The notes under the pieces: generated by a model
The model's database searches: none
Seen by the model: the letters and a program-made list of their open reading frames with translations, nothing else
Told to the model about the DNA's origin: nothing
Part shown: positions 22,782 to 31,720 of the stretch, piece by piece
Position numbering within the stretch: position 1 is the stretch's first letter
Layout: each line of letters begins with the position of its first letter
Source: an uncultured Clostridium sp.
Lineage (GTDB): Bacteria > Bacillota > Clostridia > Clostridiales > Clostridiaceae
Direction of reading: 5' to 3'
Length of the DNA stretch: 43,997 nt
Assembly (NCBI GenBank): GCA_902785295.1
Contig: CACZYK010000018.1
Span: 1 to 43,997 of the forward strand
Translations under genes and position numbers: made by a program

Positions 22782-22969
22782 ATGCTATTATTTCCCAACA
22801 TGCCGGTGCCTATATATCCAAACCTGCTACTCGCAGGTGGGTTAAGCTTCAGATTACTTCTGCCTTCTTCTAGTTACTAAAGCCCGACATCTATAACCAT
22901 ATTGCGAATCCCGTATATATAATGTAGGTTGAACATAATAAGCTTGTCGCACACATCAGGAATTGTTCT
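22755..22969 (-). ncRNA. ssrS: 6S RNA
   Basis: No protein is encoded here. The minus-strand transcript begins near AGAACAATTCCTGATGTGTG and, before its terminator, contains GGCACCGGCATGTTGGGAA. UUCCUGAUGUG and CAUGUUGGGAA pair over 11 bases (with G-U pairs) as the closing stem of 6S RNA. The flanking GCG and CCGGCA match the E. coli 6S ends (GAGATGTTCGC and GCGGCATCTC). A central region with partly paired arms lies between. A consensus promoter and terminator bracket about 215 bases. 6S RNA mimics an open promoter and sequesters sigma-A RNA polymerase. Confidence 0.82.
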
Positions 22970-22975
22970 ATTAAC

Positions 22976-23003
22976 ATTATATCACATTCTTTTTGCAATG
23001 CAA
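22976..23003 (-). promoter_or_regulatory. promoter of 6S RNA
   Basis: On the minus strand TTGCAT (23003..22998), a 16-base spacer and an extended -10 TGATATAAT (TATAAT at 22981..22976). Predicted start 22969-22967. Confidence 0.75.
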
Positions 23004-23012
23004 TATATTATT

Positions 23013-23408
23013 TTATTCTATATATTCCATTAACATATCGTCTATATCGTCAATTTCTTCATTTGTTATTATTGCTATAAATTTCATATAATCAGCTGAT
23101 TTAGCTGTCATTTCTAAAGCTTTACAGGCTGTTATGACTTCAAATTCTTCGCTTAATTCTTCCATTATTTCTTCTACATTATCCTTTGCTAAATCGCTTA
23201 AATAGCTTAAATACCAGTCAGTGTACCATTCTGCACTTTCACTTTCTAAGTCACTTTCCTCATTTGCATAAGCTCTTGCTGCACTTAATTCATCTTTATC
23301 AAAATCATAATAAAACTTAATTACAGAATAATTTTCCTCATTATCTATCTCTTCTATTTCTGATAAACCATTATTTTTTAAAAAATCTTCTACTTCTGAT
23401 ATTTCCAT
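23013..23408 (-). CDS. uncharacterised acidic 131-aa protein
   Basis: No family recognised. The protein is strongly acidic, with EWYTDWYLSYLSDL in the middle and helices before and after (DNVEEIMEELSEEFE, EIDDIDDMLMEYIE). There is no membrane segment. It starts at ATG 23408, 13 bases after the DUF1292 gene, and is probably in an operon with it. Confidence 0.65.
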   Translation of the reverse strand: MEISEVEDFLKNNGLSEIEEIDNEENYSVIKFYYDFDKDELSAARAYANEESDLESESAEWYTDWYLSYLSDLAKDNVEEIMEELSEEFEVITACKALEMTAKSADYMKFIAIITNEEIDDIDDMLMEYIE

Positions 23409-23421
23409 ATGTAAACACTTC

Positions 23422-23664
23422 CTAATAAATTAATTTTTTATATTCTTTTTTAACCGCAAGGAATTCTTTATCATCTTCCACTAAATTTAATTCTTCTTTT
23501 CCTTCTATATTATCAACTCTAAATATAAGTATATCTCCGTTTTCATCATTTAGCTGTGATAATAATAGATATTCCTTATCTTCTAAATATATTCTTGCTA
23601 TTGCTTCAAAATTAACTTTATTACCATCTTCGTCCTTAAAAGACATGATTTGTCTTTCTTCCAT
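23422..23664 (-). CDS. DUF1292 family protein
   Basis: An 80-aa protein, [29 protein letters not shown] then DGDILIFRV-like [10 protein letters not shown] and a Lys-rich end. This is the DUF1292 pattern: a small beta domain often near yrzL/ruvX-type genes, function unknown. ATG 23664 follows AAGGAG. Confidence 0.8.
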   Translation of the reverse strand: MEERQIMSFKDEDGNKVNFEAIARIYLEDKEYLLLSQLNDENGDILIFRVDNIEGKEELNLVEDDKEFLAVKKEYKKLIY

Positions 23665-23736
23665 TTATAAATCATCTCCTTATTCTTACTTATATTCCTA
23701 TATTACCGTATTTTATTAAAATTCACAATATTTTTA

Positions 23737-26013
23737 TTATTTTATCAACTTAGTTATCTCATCTTTTTGAATAATATATTCTAAATGAAGTGATCTAGTT
23801 AAAGAAACATAAAGAAGTCTTTCATCTAATAAATTATTTTTATAAGTTTCTTCGCTTGGATTAAATATTATAGTAGCATCAAATTCTAACCCTTTAGTTA
23901 AATATGATGGAATTATAACAAAATTGCTATTCATTGCTTTTTCTTTACCTTTTATTAAAGTAAATTTATTTTTACTCTTTCTTTTTAAAACTTTAGATAA
24001 TTCTAAAGCCTCTTTTTCATTTTTAGTTATTATAGCAATACTATTTTTTTCTTTTTCTAATACTTCTTTAACTATTTCATCAATTTTTTTACCAAAATCA
24101 TCTTCTGAAACAACATCTATTATCTTAGGCTTTTCACCATGTCTTAACACTGGAAGTGCATTTTTAAGACCAAGATTTTGTGATTCTAATGCTTTTTTTG
24201 CAAAATCTATAATTTCCACAGTTGACCTGTAACTTTGTGTTAATTGAATATAAGTGGCATCTCCATTAAATAAGCCTTCAGTTATATCTTCCCACTTTTC
24301 AATTCCCTTATAATAATAAATTCCTTGAGCTAAATCTCCAACTAATGTTAAAGAATTTCCCTTTGCTAATTTATTTACAACATATACCTGAAATGGACTA
24401 TAATCTTGAACTTCATCTACTACAATATGCTGGTATTTCTCTTTTTCTTCAACTCCTTCAAGAAGTATTCTTATATATGAAAGAGCTGCTAAATCATCTT
24501 CATCAATTATGTTTTCATTATAGTTTTTATTATATTCTTCCTTCATAAAGACATATAAATCTTTAGAGACCTTTCCTTCTGCTACTATACAAAACAGTTC
24601 TTCATCATTAAAAAAGTTATAATATATGTCCTTTGAGTTAATTCCTCTCCATCTTTTAAAATAATCATTAAATTCATTTTTGGAGTTCTTTTTTATGTTA
24701 TCCTTTATCTTATCTCGTTCATTATAAATTTCTATAAGCTTCTCTCTTCTTTCTTGAGAATCCTCTAAACTGTTTCTTATGCTTTGAATCTTTCCTTCCC
24801 ATGCTCTATCTACTTTTAATATAAGTTGTTCTGTTCTCTCTTTTAGCTTTAAATTTAAATATCTTTTTATTTCATCTTTTCTCTTATTTATAGGATAGCT
24901 TCTCAAATCTTTAGTATATAATCTTTGTATTTCTTTTCTATTAAATAGGATTTCATCACCTATCATAATGTGTTTTATCTCTAATGCTTCTCCTTCTATT
25001 AAAGATATATATCTATCAAGCATTTTTCTAAATTCCATTGACCCTCTAAGGCTTGAAGATTTTAATATTAAATCAATTTTACTCTTATCTTTTTCTTCCA
25101 TTACAACCTTTAGCTTTTCATCTTTATTGTATATTTTCCCCTTTATTTTAAATTGCTTAGAAACAAGATTTTCAAATGTGCTTTGTTTAACTTCTCCTGC
25201 TCCAAGACTTGGTAAGATTTCTGATATATAATCTAAAAATAAAGTATTTGGAGCTAAAACTAGAATATCATTTCCCTTCATAGTATCTCTATATCTATAT
25301 ATTAAATATGCCAATCTATGAAGAGCTATTGTAGTTTTTCCTGAACCTGCAGAACCTTGAACTATTATTGGAAGATTTTTAGGCCATCTTATTATATCAT
25401 TTTGTTCCTTTTGAATTGTTGCAACAACTTCTTTAAGCTTTTTTCCTCTACTTTCCTCTAGATTTATCTTTAAAAATTCATCAACAAGCTCTTTTCCTTC
25501 TTCCCCATTTATCATAAGCTCGTTTAATCCTTCATCAAAAATTTCTTTTATATCTCCATTCTTAAATAAAAACTTTCTTTTAAGAGTAAGTACACCATTT
25601 ATAACTCCTCCTGGTGCTTTATAGCTTGCTTCTCCTCCTGTTCCACTATAATAAAGGTCTGCAACTGGTGCTCTCCAATCTACTACAACTTCTTCTCCTT
25701 CTTTAGTATTAATTATTCCCTTTTTTCCTATATAAATACTTTCATCAAGTTTTTTATGTTCTCTAAAATCAATTCTTCCAAAATAAGGTGCATCCAAAGC
25801 CTCTTTAAAGCTAGTAATATCTTTAGCTAAAACATTATAAATTTTCTCTGTAGTTTCTTTTTCTTCATTATAACTCCCTTTAGCTTCTTTGCTTAATTCT
25901 CTAAATTTGCTTTCTACATTATCAAGATTTTTTTGTTTTTCTTCTAATTCATCTTCTATAAGCTTTCTTTTAATTGAAAGAATTTCTCTCTCTTCTTGAA
26001 TTTTATCTTCCAT
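23737..26013 (-). CDS. HelD-like RNA polymerase-associated helicase (UvrD superfamily)
   Basis: A 758-aa protein. The N-terminal coiled coil (EEREILSIKRKLIEDELEEKQ) is typical of HelD, which enters the polymerase channel. It is followed by SF1 helicase motifs: GSAGSGKTTIALHR (Walker A), HIVVDEVQDYSPFQ (Walker B), LVGDLAQGIYY, LTQSYRST and a C-terminal LLYVSLTRS. HelD recycles stalled RNA polymerase in Gram-positives. The ATG at 26013 was chosen because AGGCAGG lies upstream; a frame extended by 30 hydrophobic residues to 26103 is not supported. Monocistronic. Confidence 0.87.
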   Translation of the reverse strand: MEDKIQEEREILSIKRKLIEDELEEKQKNLDNVESKFRELSKEAKGSYNEEKETTEKIYNVLAKDITSFKEALDAPYFGRIDFREHKKLDESIYIGKKGIINTKEGEEVVVDWRAPVADLYYSGTGGEASYKAPGGVINGVLTLKRKFLFKNGDIKEIFDEGLNELMINGEEGKELVDEFLKINLEESRGKKLKEVVATIQKEQNDIIRWPKNLPIIVQGSAGSGKTTIALHRLAYLIYRYRDTMKGNDILVLAPNTLFLDYISEILPSLGAGEVKQSTFENLVSKQFKIKGKIYNKDEKLKVVMEEKDKSKIDLILKSSSLRGSMEFRKMLDRYISLIEGEALEIKHIMIGDEILFNRKEIQRLYTKDLRSYPINKRKDEIKRYLNLKLKERTEQLILKVDRAWEGKIQSIRNSLEDSQERREKLIEIYNERDKIKDNIKKNSKNEFNDYFKRWRGINSKDIYYNFFNDEELFCIVAEGKVSKDLYVFMKEEYNKNYNENIIDEDDLAALSYIRILLEGVEEKEKYQHIVVDEVQDYSPFQVYVVNKLAKGNSLTLVGDLAQGIYYYKGIEKWEDITEGLFNGDATYIQLTQSYRSTVEIIDFAKKALESQNLGLKNALPVLRHGEKPKIIDVVSEDDFGKKIDEIVKEVLEKEKNSIAIITKNEKEALELSKVLKRKSKNKFTLIKGKEKAMNSNFVIIPSYLTKGLEFDATIIFNPSEETYKNNLLDERLLYVSLTRSLHLEYIIQKDEITKLIK

Positions 26014-26087
26014 AAAACTACCTGCCTTTAAAAAAATCACTTTTACCATTATAACAAAAAATATAATCTTAATGAACATAGTTAAAA

Positions 26088-26122
26088 AAAATCTTAGATT
26101 CATTAAATAAACCTAAGATTTT
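26088..26122 (-). terminator. terminator of the methyl-cycle operon
   Basis: Arms AAAATCTTAG and CTAAGATTTT, followed on the minus strand by T8, about 25 bases after the metH stop. Confidence 0.8.
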
Positions 26123-26148
26123 AAATATAACTTTTCTATTTTTTTATT

Positions 26149-28542
26149 TTAACTAAATACTTTTTTAGCTATTTCTGCAGATTCCTTTGCATCCTTTGCA
26201 TAATAATCTGCTCCTATCATATCTGCATATTCTGGTGTAAGAACAGCACCACCTACAAGCACTTCACCTTTATATCCATTTTCTTTTAATGCCTTTATTG
26301 TAGCTTCCATACTCTTTAAGGTAGTTGTCATAAGAGCACTTAATCCAACAAGTTTTACATTATTTTTTTCTGTTTCTTCAACTACAGTTTCTATAGGAAC
26401 ATCTTTTCCTAAATCTATTACTTCATATCCATAGTTTTCTAATATAACCTTAACTATATTCTTTCCAATATCATGAATATCTCCTTGAACTGTAGCTAAA
26501 ATTATTTTTCCCTTTGAAATTCCTGTTTCATTTTTTAAAACAAGTCTTCCTTTTATAACTTCAAAAGCTTTTTGCACTGTTTCTGCAGATTGTATAAGTT
26601 GTGGAAGGAATATTTCTCCTACTTCATACTTCTTTCCTACTTCATCAAGGGCTGGAATTAAAAGTTCATTTACAACTTCAAGCTCTTCCATATTTTCTAA
26701 AGCTTCTTCTGTTGCTTTAGCTGCTTCATCTTTAAGGCCTTTTATGACAATATATTTTATATCTTTTTCTTCTGAATCTTTATTGTCAGTTTTGCTTTCT
26801 GTTGTTTTTACTCCTCTTTCAACCTTTGCATTACCATATAAAGAAATGAATTTTTCTGAGCCTTTATCTATATTTGCAAGAACATTATATGAATTTATAA
26901 CATCCATCATTCCTCTACTATTAGGGTTCATTATAGGTAAGTCCAATCCATTTGCAATAGCTAAAGCTAAAAATGTTTCATTAATTAAATCTCTGCAAGG
27001 AAGACCAAATGAAATATTAGAAACTCCTAAAAGAGTTTTTACTCCTAATTCTTCCTTTACTTTTCTAACAGCCTTTAATGTTTCTTGAACTTCAGCTTGT
27101 TGAGCAGATGCTGTTAAAACTAAACAGTCTATAAATACATCCTTTTTATCTATTCCATAATCAGCAGCTCTTTTCACTATCTTTTGAGCTATTTTAAATC
27201 TTTCTTCACAAGTTGGTGGAATTCCTCTCTTATCTAGTGTTAACCCAACAACACTTGCTCCATACTTTTTAACTACAGGAAGGATTTTATCTAAAACCTC
27301 ATCTTCACCATTAACAGAGTTTACAATAGGTTTTCCATTATATTTTCTAAGACCTGCTTCTATTATATCAGGGTAAGATGAATCTATTTGAAGAGGAGCA
27401 TCTATAATGCTTTGAATTTCTTTAATTACCTTTAGCATCATTTCTTTTTCATCTACTTCAGGAGCTCCTACATTTACATCTAATATTTCAGCACCTGCCT
27501 CTACCTGCTCAATAGCTTGTTTTAAAACATAATCTAAATCATTATTTTTTAAAGCTTCTTTAAATATTTTTTTACCTGTTGGATTAATTCTTTCTCCAAT
27601 TACCTTTACCCCTTCAATTTTTACCACTTTTGAAGGTGTACATACAGCTGAAAAACTTACCTTTTCTCTTTGTATTCTTTTATTATTATCTGCAATTTCT
27701 CTAAGTGCCTTTGTAAATTGTGGAGTTGTACCACAGCAACCTCCAATTATGCTAACACCTTCATCTACAAACTTCTTAATCCAGCCTGAAAATTCATCTA
27801 CTGTTATATCATAAACAGTTTCTCCAAATGATATCTTAGGAAGTCCTGCATTTGGTTGAGTCATTACTGGAAGATTTGTTGAAGATATTATTCTTTTTAC
27901 TATAGGCATTAATTCTTTAGGTCCTAAAGAACAGTTAACCCCCACAGCATCTGCACCTAGTCCTTCTAAAGTTATTGCCATACTTTCTGGAGTACATCCT
28001 GTAAATGTTCTTCCATTTTCCTCAAAAGACATTGTACAAAATACTGGCAAATTAGTGTTTTCCTTAACTGCAAGAAGTGCCGCCTTTGTTTCATAAAGGT
28101 CTGTCATTGTTTCTAAAAGAATTAAATCTACTCCAGACTTTTCTCCTTGAACAACCTGTCTTTTAAAGATTTCATAAGCTCTATCAAAGCTTAAAGTTCC
28201 CATAGGTTCTAAAAGATGTCCTATTGGTCCAACATCTAATGCTATATAAACATCTTTGTCTTCTCTTGCTTCCTGTGCTATCTTTACAGCAGAATCTATA
28301 ATTTCTTCTACAGAAAAGCCAGTACTTTCAAGCTTTAGTTCATTTGCTCCAAAGGTATTTGTTGAAATAACCATTGCTCCATTGTCTATATATTCTTTAT
28401 GTATCTTTTTTATTATTTCTCTTTCTCTTATATTTAAAACTTCTGGATTTTCCCCAAGCTTTAATCCATTTTTTTGAAGCATTGTTCCCATAGCTCCATC
28501 AAATACCAAAATATTATCTTTTATTAATTCTCTAATTTCCAC
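26149..28542 (-). CDS. metH: B12-dependent methionine synthase without activation domain
   Basis: A 797-aa protein. Residues 1-290 are a homocysteine methyltransferase barrel with the zinc cysteines in GVNCSLGP and GGCCGTTP. Residues 320-590 are the pterin (methyl-THF) domain starting VIGERINPTGKK. Residues 630-797 are the corrinoid cap and binding domain with GDIHDIGKNIV carrying the cobalt-ligand His. The SAM-dependent reactivation domain of E. coli MetH is absent and is supplied by the separate upstream gene. The start was placed at GTG 28542, 7 bases after GAGGGG, overlapping the upstream stop by 11 bases. A frame to 28596 has no site. Confidence 0.93.
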   Translation of the reverse strand: MEIRELIKDNILVFDGAMGTMLQKNGLKLGENPEVLNIREREIIKKIHKEYIDNGAMVISTNTFGANELKLESTGFSVEEIIDSAVKIAQEAREDKDVYIALDVGPIGHLLEPMGTLSFDRAYEIFKRQVVQGEKSGVDLILLETMTDLYETKAALLAVKENTNLPVFCTMSFEENGRTFTGCTPESMAITLEGLGADAVGVNCSLGPKELMPIVKRIISSTNLPVMTQPNAGLPKISFGETVYDITVDEFSGWIKKFVDEGVSIIGGCCGTTPQFTKALREIADNNKRIQREKVSFSAVCTPSKVVKIEGVKVIGERINPTGKKIFKEALKNNDLDYVLKQAIEQVEAGAEILDVNVGAPEVDEKEMMLKVIKEIQSIIDAPLQIDSSYPDIIEAGLRKYNGKPIVNSVNGEDEVLDKILPVVKKYGASVVGLTLDKRGIPPTCEERFKIAQKIVKRAADYGIDKKDVFIDCLVLTASAQQAEVQETLKAVRKVKEELGVKTLLGVSNISFGLPCRDLINETFLALAIANGLDLPIMNPNSRGMMDVINSYNVLANIDKGSEKFISLYGNAKVERGVKTTESKTDNKDSEEKDIKYIVIKGLKDEAAKATEEALENMEELEVVNELLIPALDEVGKKYEVGEIFLPQLIQSAETVQKAFEVIKGRLVLKNETGISKGKIILATVQGDIHDIGKNIVKVILENYGYEVIDLGKDVPIETVVEETEKNNVKLVGLSALMTTTLKSMEATIKALKENGYKGEVLVGGAVLTPEYADMIGADYYAKDAKESAEIAKKVFS

Positions 28543-29221
28543 AGCTTTTCCCCTCTTTTCTAAAACTACAATTTTCATAGTTTTTACAAACCTCACAGCC
28601 TCTTTTCTTAACTTCCATATCTTTTGGAATTAGCCCTATTATAGCTGTTACAGATTTTCTTGGCATTAATAAATTATTTTCTGAAACTGTAAGTCCTATA
28701 GTTTTATCTGCTCTTAATGTATTCACAAAATTTTTCTGTACATCTAATGGTAAGTCTCCATACCCTGGGCTATACCTAAATGTTATCCCTAAATCCTCTT
28801 TTAAAGCTTCTTCTTTAACATATTCCTCAATTTTATCACATATTTCTTCAACTGCTGTTGTTGCACAAGAGTCTAAGATTACTGCTTTTGTAAGATTTAT
28901 TCTTTCATACAATCTTGTTTTTTGCTCTATGTTGTTTCCTAAAGTTACAGCCATTAAAACTACTTTTTTTGCAGACTTTAAATGTTTTTTTATGTCATTT
29001 CCTTCTAAAATTAAATTTGTACCATCAATTTTAACACCATTATCAATTAATGTTTTTGTATATTCTGCAAAAACAAATTTAGGATTTATTATTTTTTTAG
29101 TTTCTTCAATACATTCATCAATTAAATTATTAATATTATCATCTATCTTTTGAGAAGATTTATGTCCTAAATATCTAAGGACTTCTTCTCTAGGAATAAT
29201 TAATTCACCCAATTTAAACAT
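28532..29221 (-). CDS. B12-dependent methionine synthase activation domain protein
   Basis: A 229-aa stand-alone version of the MetH C-terminal reactivation domain (RYSPGYGDLPLDVQKNF and MPRKSVTAIIGL). It binds SAM and reductively remethylates inactive cob(II)alamin. It lies between luxS and metH, one base after luxS, with ATG 29221 preceded by GGTGA within the end of luxS. The C-terminal CEVCKNYENCSF cysteine cluster resembles extensions seen in clostridial homologues. Confidence 0.9.
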   Translation of the reverse strand: MFKLGELIIPREEVLRYLGHKSSQKIDDNINNLIDECIEETKKIINPKFVFAEYTKTLIDNGVKIDGTNLILEGNDIKKHLKSAKKVVLMAVTLGNNIEQKTRLYERINLTKAVILDSCATTAVEEICDKIEEYVKEEALKEDLGITFRYSPGYGDLPLDVQKNFVNTLRADKTIGLTVSENNLLMPRKSVTAIIGLIPKDMEVKKRGCEVCKNYENCSFRKEGKSCGN

Positions 29222-29222
29222 T

Positions 29223-29678
29223 TTATTCACCATAAATATTTAAAGAAAATCCTTTTTCTAAAACTTCTTTTGCATATTCCTTTGCACCAAATAATGATAA
29301 ATCTCTATAGTTTCCACACTGTATTTCATTTGCAGCAGGCATTTCTTCAGCTTTTAATACATCTTTTAATGCACTTTCTAAAGCATTTTTTATTTCTTCT
29401 GACTCTCTATCTCCCCATATACTTAAATAAAATCCTGTTCTACATCCCATTGGAGATAAATCTATAACTCCATCTAAATAAACTCTAAGTTGATGAGCTA
29501 ATAAATGTTCAAGTCCATGCATAGCAGCTGTTCCAAATGATTCCTTATTAGGTTGAAGAAATCTTAAATCAAATTTGCTTATTTTATCTCCTTTTTCTCC
29601 ATTTAAAACACAACATTTTCTTACATAAGGTGCCTTAACCTTTCTATGGTCTAATTCAAAACTTTCTACTTTTTCCAT
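29223..29678 (-). CDS. luxS: S-ribosylhomocysteine lyase
   Basis: A 151-aa enzyme cleaving S-ribosylhomocysteine to homocysteine and the autoinducer-2 precursor. Metal ligands are HGLEH (H54, H58) and C121 (EIQCGNYRDLS), with the catalytic Cys79 in MGCRTGFYLS. It starts at ATG 29678 behind TAGGAGG and is first in the operon, so homocysteine made here is directly remethylated by metH. Confidence 0.96.
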   Translation of the reverse strand: MEKVESFELDHRKVKAPYVRKCCVLNGEKGDKISKFDLRFLQPNKESFGTAAMHGLEHLLAHQLRVYLDGVIDLSPMGCRTGFYLSIWGDRESEEIKNALESALKDVLKAEEMPAANEIQCGNYRDLSLFGAKEYAKEVLEKGFSLNIYGE

Positions 29679-29786
29679 TGATATAATTCCTCCTATTTTT
29701 TATCTTTAAAACTAATTAAAAGCTTTGTAAATTTACATATAAAATTTTCTCTAATCACTATCTTTTTTTAATTGATTAGAAAAAAA

Positions 29787-29814
29787 TACCTAAAGAAAAC
29801 TTTCTCTTTAGGTA
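29787..29814 (-). terminator. terminator of the TagO/WecA-like gene
   Basis: Arms TACCTAAAGA and TCTTTAGGTA, followed on minus by six or more Ts. Confidence 0.85.
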
Positions 29815-29858
29815 TAATAATACTAAAATATATGCTTAGTTTCAACTAAGCTAATGAT

Positions 29859-30809
29859 TTATCTTTTTAATAAAAGAAGCACTATGGAAGTAAGACTGCA
29901 AACTAAGCTTATTAATATTATGTAGCTTACAACTTGATTTGTACTCATTCCTCTTTCTTTTAGTCTAAAATGCATTTGACTTCTATCTGCTTGATACACT
30001 GGTTTTCCTTCACGAAATCTTTTATATATAACAAATAAATTGTCAAATATAGGTACTGCTAAAGCTAGTATTGGAATAAAAAGGCTCATTACTGTAGTAC
30101 TTTTAAAAGCACCATCTAAGGCTATTATACTCAATAAAAAACCTATAAGATTAGCCCCTGAATCACCCATAAATATTTTTGCTGGATGTTTATTAAACTT
30201 TAAAAATCCAAGTATAGCTCCACCTAAAACACAACATGTTAAAGCAGACCATTCCTGCCCTAATATTATTGCTGCAAAGAAAAATGTAAAACAAGAAACT
30301 AAAGATATTCCTCCAGCTAACCCATCCATTCCATCAGACCAGTTAATTACAGTAGTAACTCCAAATATCCAAGTTATTGTTAATATAAGTTGAAGCCACT
30401 CTGGAAGAAATATATATGTATCTGCAAAAGGATTATCAAATCCAGTAAAAACAACTCCATTTTTATATACTATAAATGCTGCAATAATTTGTACTGCAAA
30501 CCTTGGATATATAGGGAATTCCTTGCCTACAGATTTATAATGGTCATCAACTAAGCCTATTGCTAAGATTAAAGTAGAACTTATAAATACTGCTATCTGA
30601 AAATCAAGCCTTTGCACCCTAAGTAGAAAATATATACTAAAAAATGCTATATACATTCCTATTCCTCCACATAATGGAATAGGACCCCTATGCTGTTTTC
30701 TTTGGGTTGGTTTATCTGTAAAACCCACCTTAATTGCTAACTTCATTAATGTTGGAATAATTAAATATACAACTAAAAAAGTTAGCACTACTCCTAATAT
30801 ATATTTCAT
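29859..30809 (-). CDS. MraY/WecA-family undecaprenyl-phosphate sugar-1-P transferase
   Basis: A 316-aa polytopic membrane enzyme with about ten helices and family signatures VGFTDKPTQRKQHRGPIPLCGG, LVDDHY, VINWSDGMDGLAGG and KIFMGDSGANLIG, and the HFRLKERG cytosolic loop. It transfers a UDP-sugar phosphate (usually GlcNAc-1-P) to undecaprenyl phosphate, the first step of wall teichoic acid or polysaccharide assembly (TagO/WecA type, not MraY). ATG 30809 follows AAGGAG. Monocistronic. Confidence 0.88.
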   Translation of the reverse strand: MKYILGVVLTFLVVYLIIPTLMKLAIKVGFTDKPTQRKQHRGPIPLCGGIGMYIAFFSIYFLLRVQRLDFQIAVFISSTLILAIGLVDDHYKSVGKEFPIYPRFAVQIIAAFIVYKNGVVFTGFDNPFADTYIFLPEWLQLILTITWIFGVTTVINWSDGMDGLAGGISLVSCFTFFFAAIILGQEWSALTCCVLGGAILGFLKFNKHPAKIFMGDSGANLIGFLLSIIALDGAFKSTTVMSLFIPILALAVPIFDNLFVIYKRFREGKPVYQADRSQMHFRLKERGMSTNQVVSYIILISLVCSLTSIVLLLLKR

Positions 30810-31018
30810 AAAATTATATACTCCTTATCTTGTTGTACATAATTCAAACTCATCTTGAATTATAACCATTTACATAAGAATTATACTATTATATGTTTTT
30901 TTTATCAATTACAAATATATTAATATTACCTTAATAAATCTTAGGTTGATTATGTTATTCGATTGCTTTAATTGGCAAGTTCTAAGTTACTGCTTCATAA
31001 AATAATAAATCTAAAGTA
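30810..31018. other. spacer upstream of the TagO/WecA-like gene
   Basis: AT-rich; presumably holds the promoter of the transferase gene. No ORF, RNA or repeat supported. Confidence 0.5.
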
Positions 31019-31067
31019 AAAAAAGATATTATAAATAGAAAATTTTTCTAAATATAATATCCTTTTT
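31019..31067 (-). terminator. terminator of the V-ATPase operon
   Basis: Long AT-rich arms around AAGATATTATAAATAGAAAA (31023-31042) and their near-complement ending near 31067, followed by T-rich sequence on minus, directly after the last ATPase gene. Confidence 0.75.
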
Positions 31068-31075
31068 AAAATATT

Positions 31076-31717
31076 TTATGCTCTTTGGTTTATCATACTC
31101 TTAACTTTCATAAGTCTTGTAGTAGCAGCTCTTTCATTTTCATCAAGCTTCATTCTTATGTACCTGATTGTTTCTTCAAGCTGAGGAATTGTCATATATT
31201 CAAGAGCATTAACTCTTCTTCTAGTTTTTTCAATTTCATCTGCCATAAGTTGACCTGATTTTTCTACTTCTGCAAGTTCTAGAAGCTTTGGAAGTATACT
31301 ATATAACTTAGATATAGCATCATCAAGTTCAGAAGAAGTATTTGCAAATCCATAAGGGAAAATACTTCCCTCATCCCCTTCAAGCTCACGCTTAAAGTTC
31401 ATTACTGGAACTGGTACACTCATAACATTCTTCTCACCAACTTCAACAGTGATATGCTCTTTTGGACAAGCTATAGCTTCCTCTAAGAATTCTGAACTCA
31501 TTACAGCTCTTGCCATAACAAAATCTTTTAAAGAGCCTTCTAGTTCAGCTTCAACTTCTTTTCTTAAAGTATTATTATATTTAATAAGATTTATAAATTG
31601 TCTCATTAACTCATCCTGCTTATCCTTTAGAAGTTTATGACTTCTTTTTGAGGTTACTAATCTTTTCTTTAGCTTAGTAAGCTCCATTCTGGTTGGATTA
31701 ACATTTAACATCGCCAT
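31076..31717 (-). CDS. atpD: V-type ATPase subunit D
   Basis: A 213-aa central stalk subunit: [35 protein letters not shown], then a C-terminal long helix ([22 protein letters not shown]). It rotates inside the A3B3 head. The start is 3 bases after the atpB stop. Last gene of the operon. Confidence 0.95.
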   Translation of the reverse strand: MAMLNVNPTRMELTKLKKRLVTSKRSHKLLKDKQDELMRQFINLIKYNNTLRKEVEAELEGSLKDFVMARAVMSSEFLEEAIACPKEHITVEVGEKNVMSVPVPVMNFKRELEGDEGSIFPYGFANTSSELDDAISKLYSILPKLLELAEVEKSGQLMADEIEKTRRRVNALEYMTIPQLEETIRYIRMKLDENERAATTRLMKVKSMINQRA

Positions 31718-31720
31718 AGG

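Noticed and set aside
26014-26103. N-terminal hydrophobic extension of the HelD-like protein
   Set aside because: The extension has no ribosome binding site and overlaps the terminator region, and HelD proteins are cytosolic; the ATG at 26013 has an upstream site.
29679-29786. SAM riboswitch (S-box) or B12 riboswitch upstream of luxS-metH
   Set aside because: The leader is only about 100 bases and AT-rich, with no S-box or B12-box conserved segments; only a CTAATCA/TGATTAG repeat near 29747-29780.
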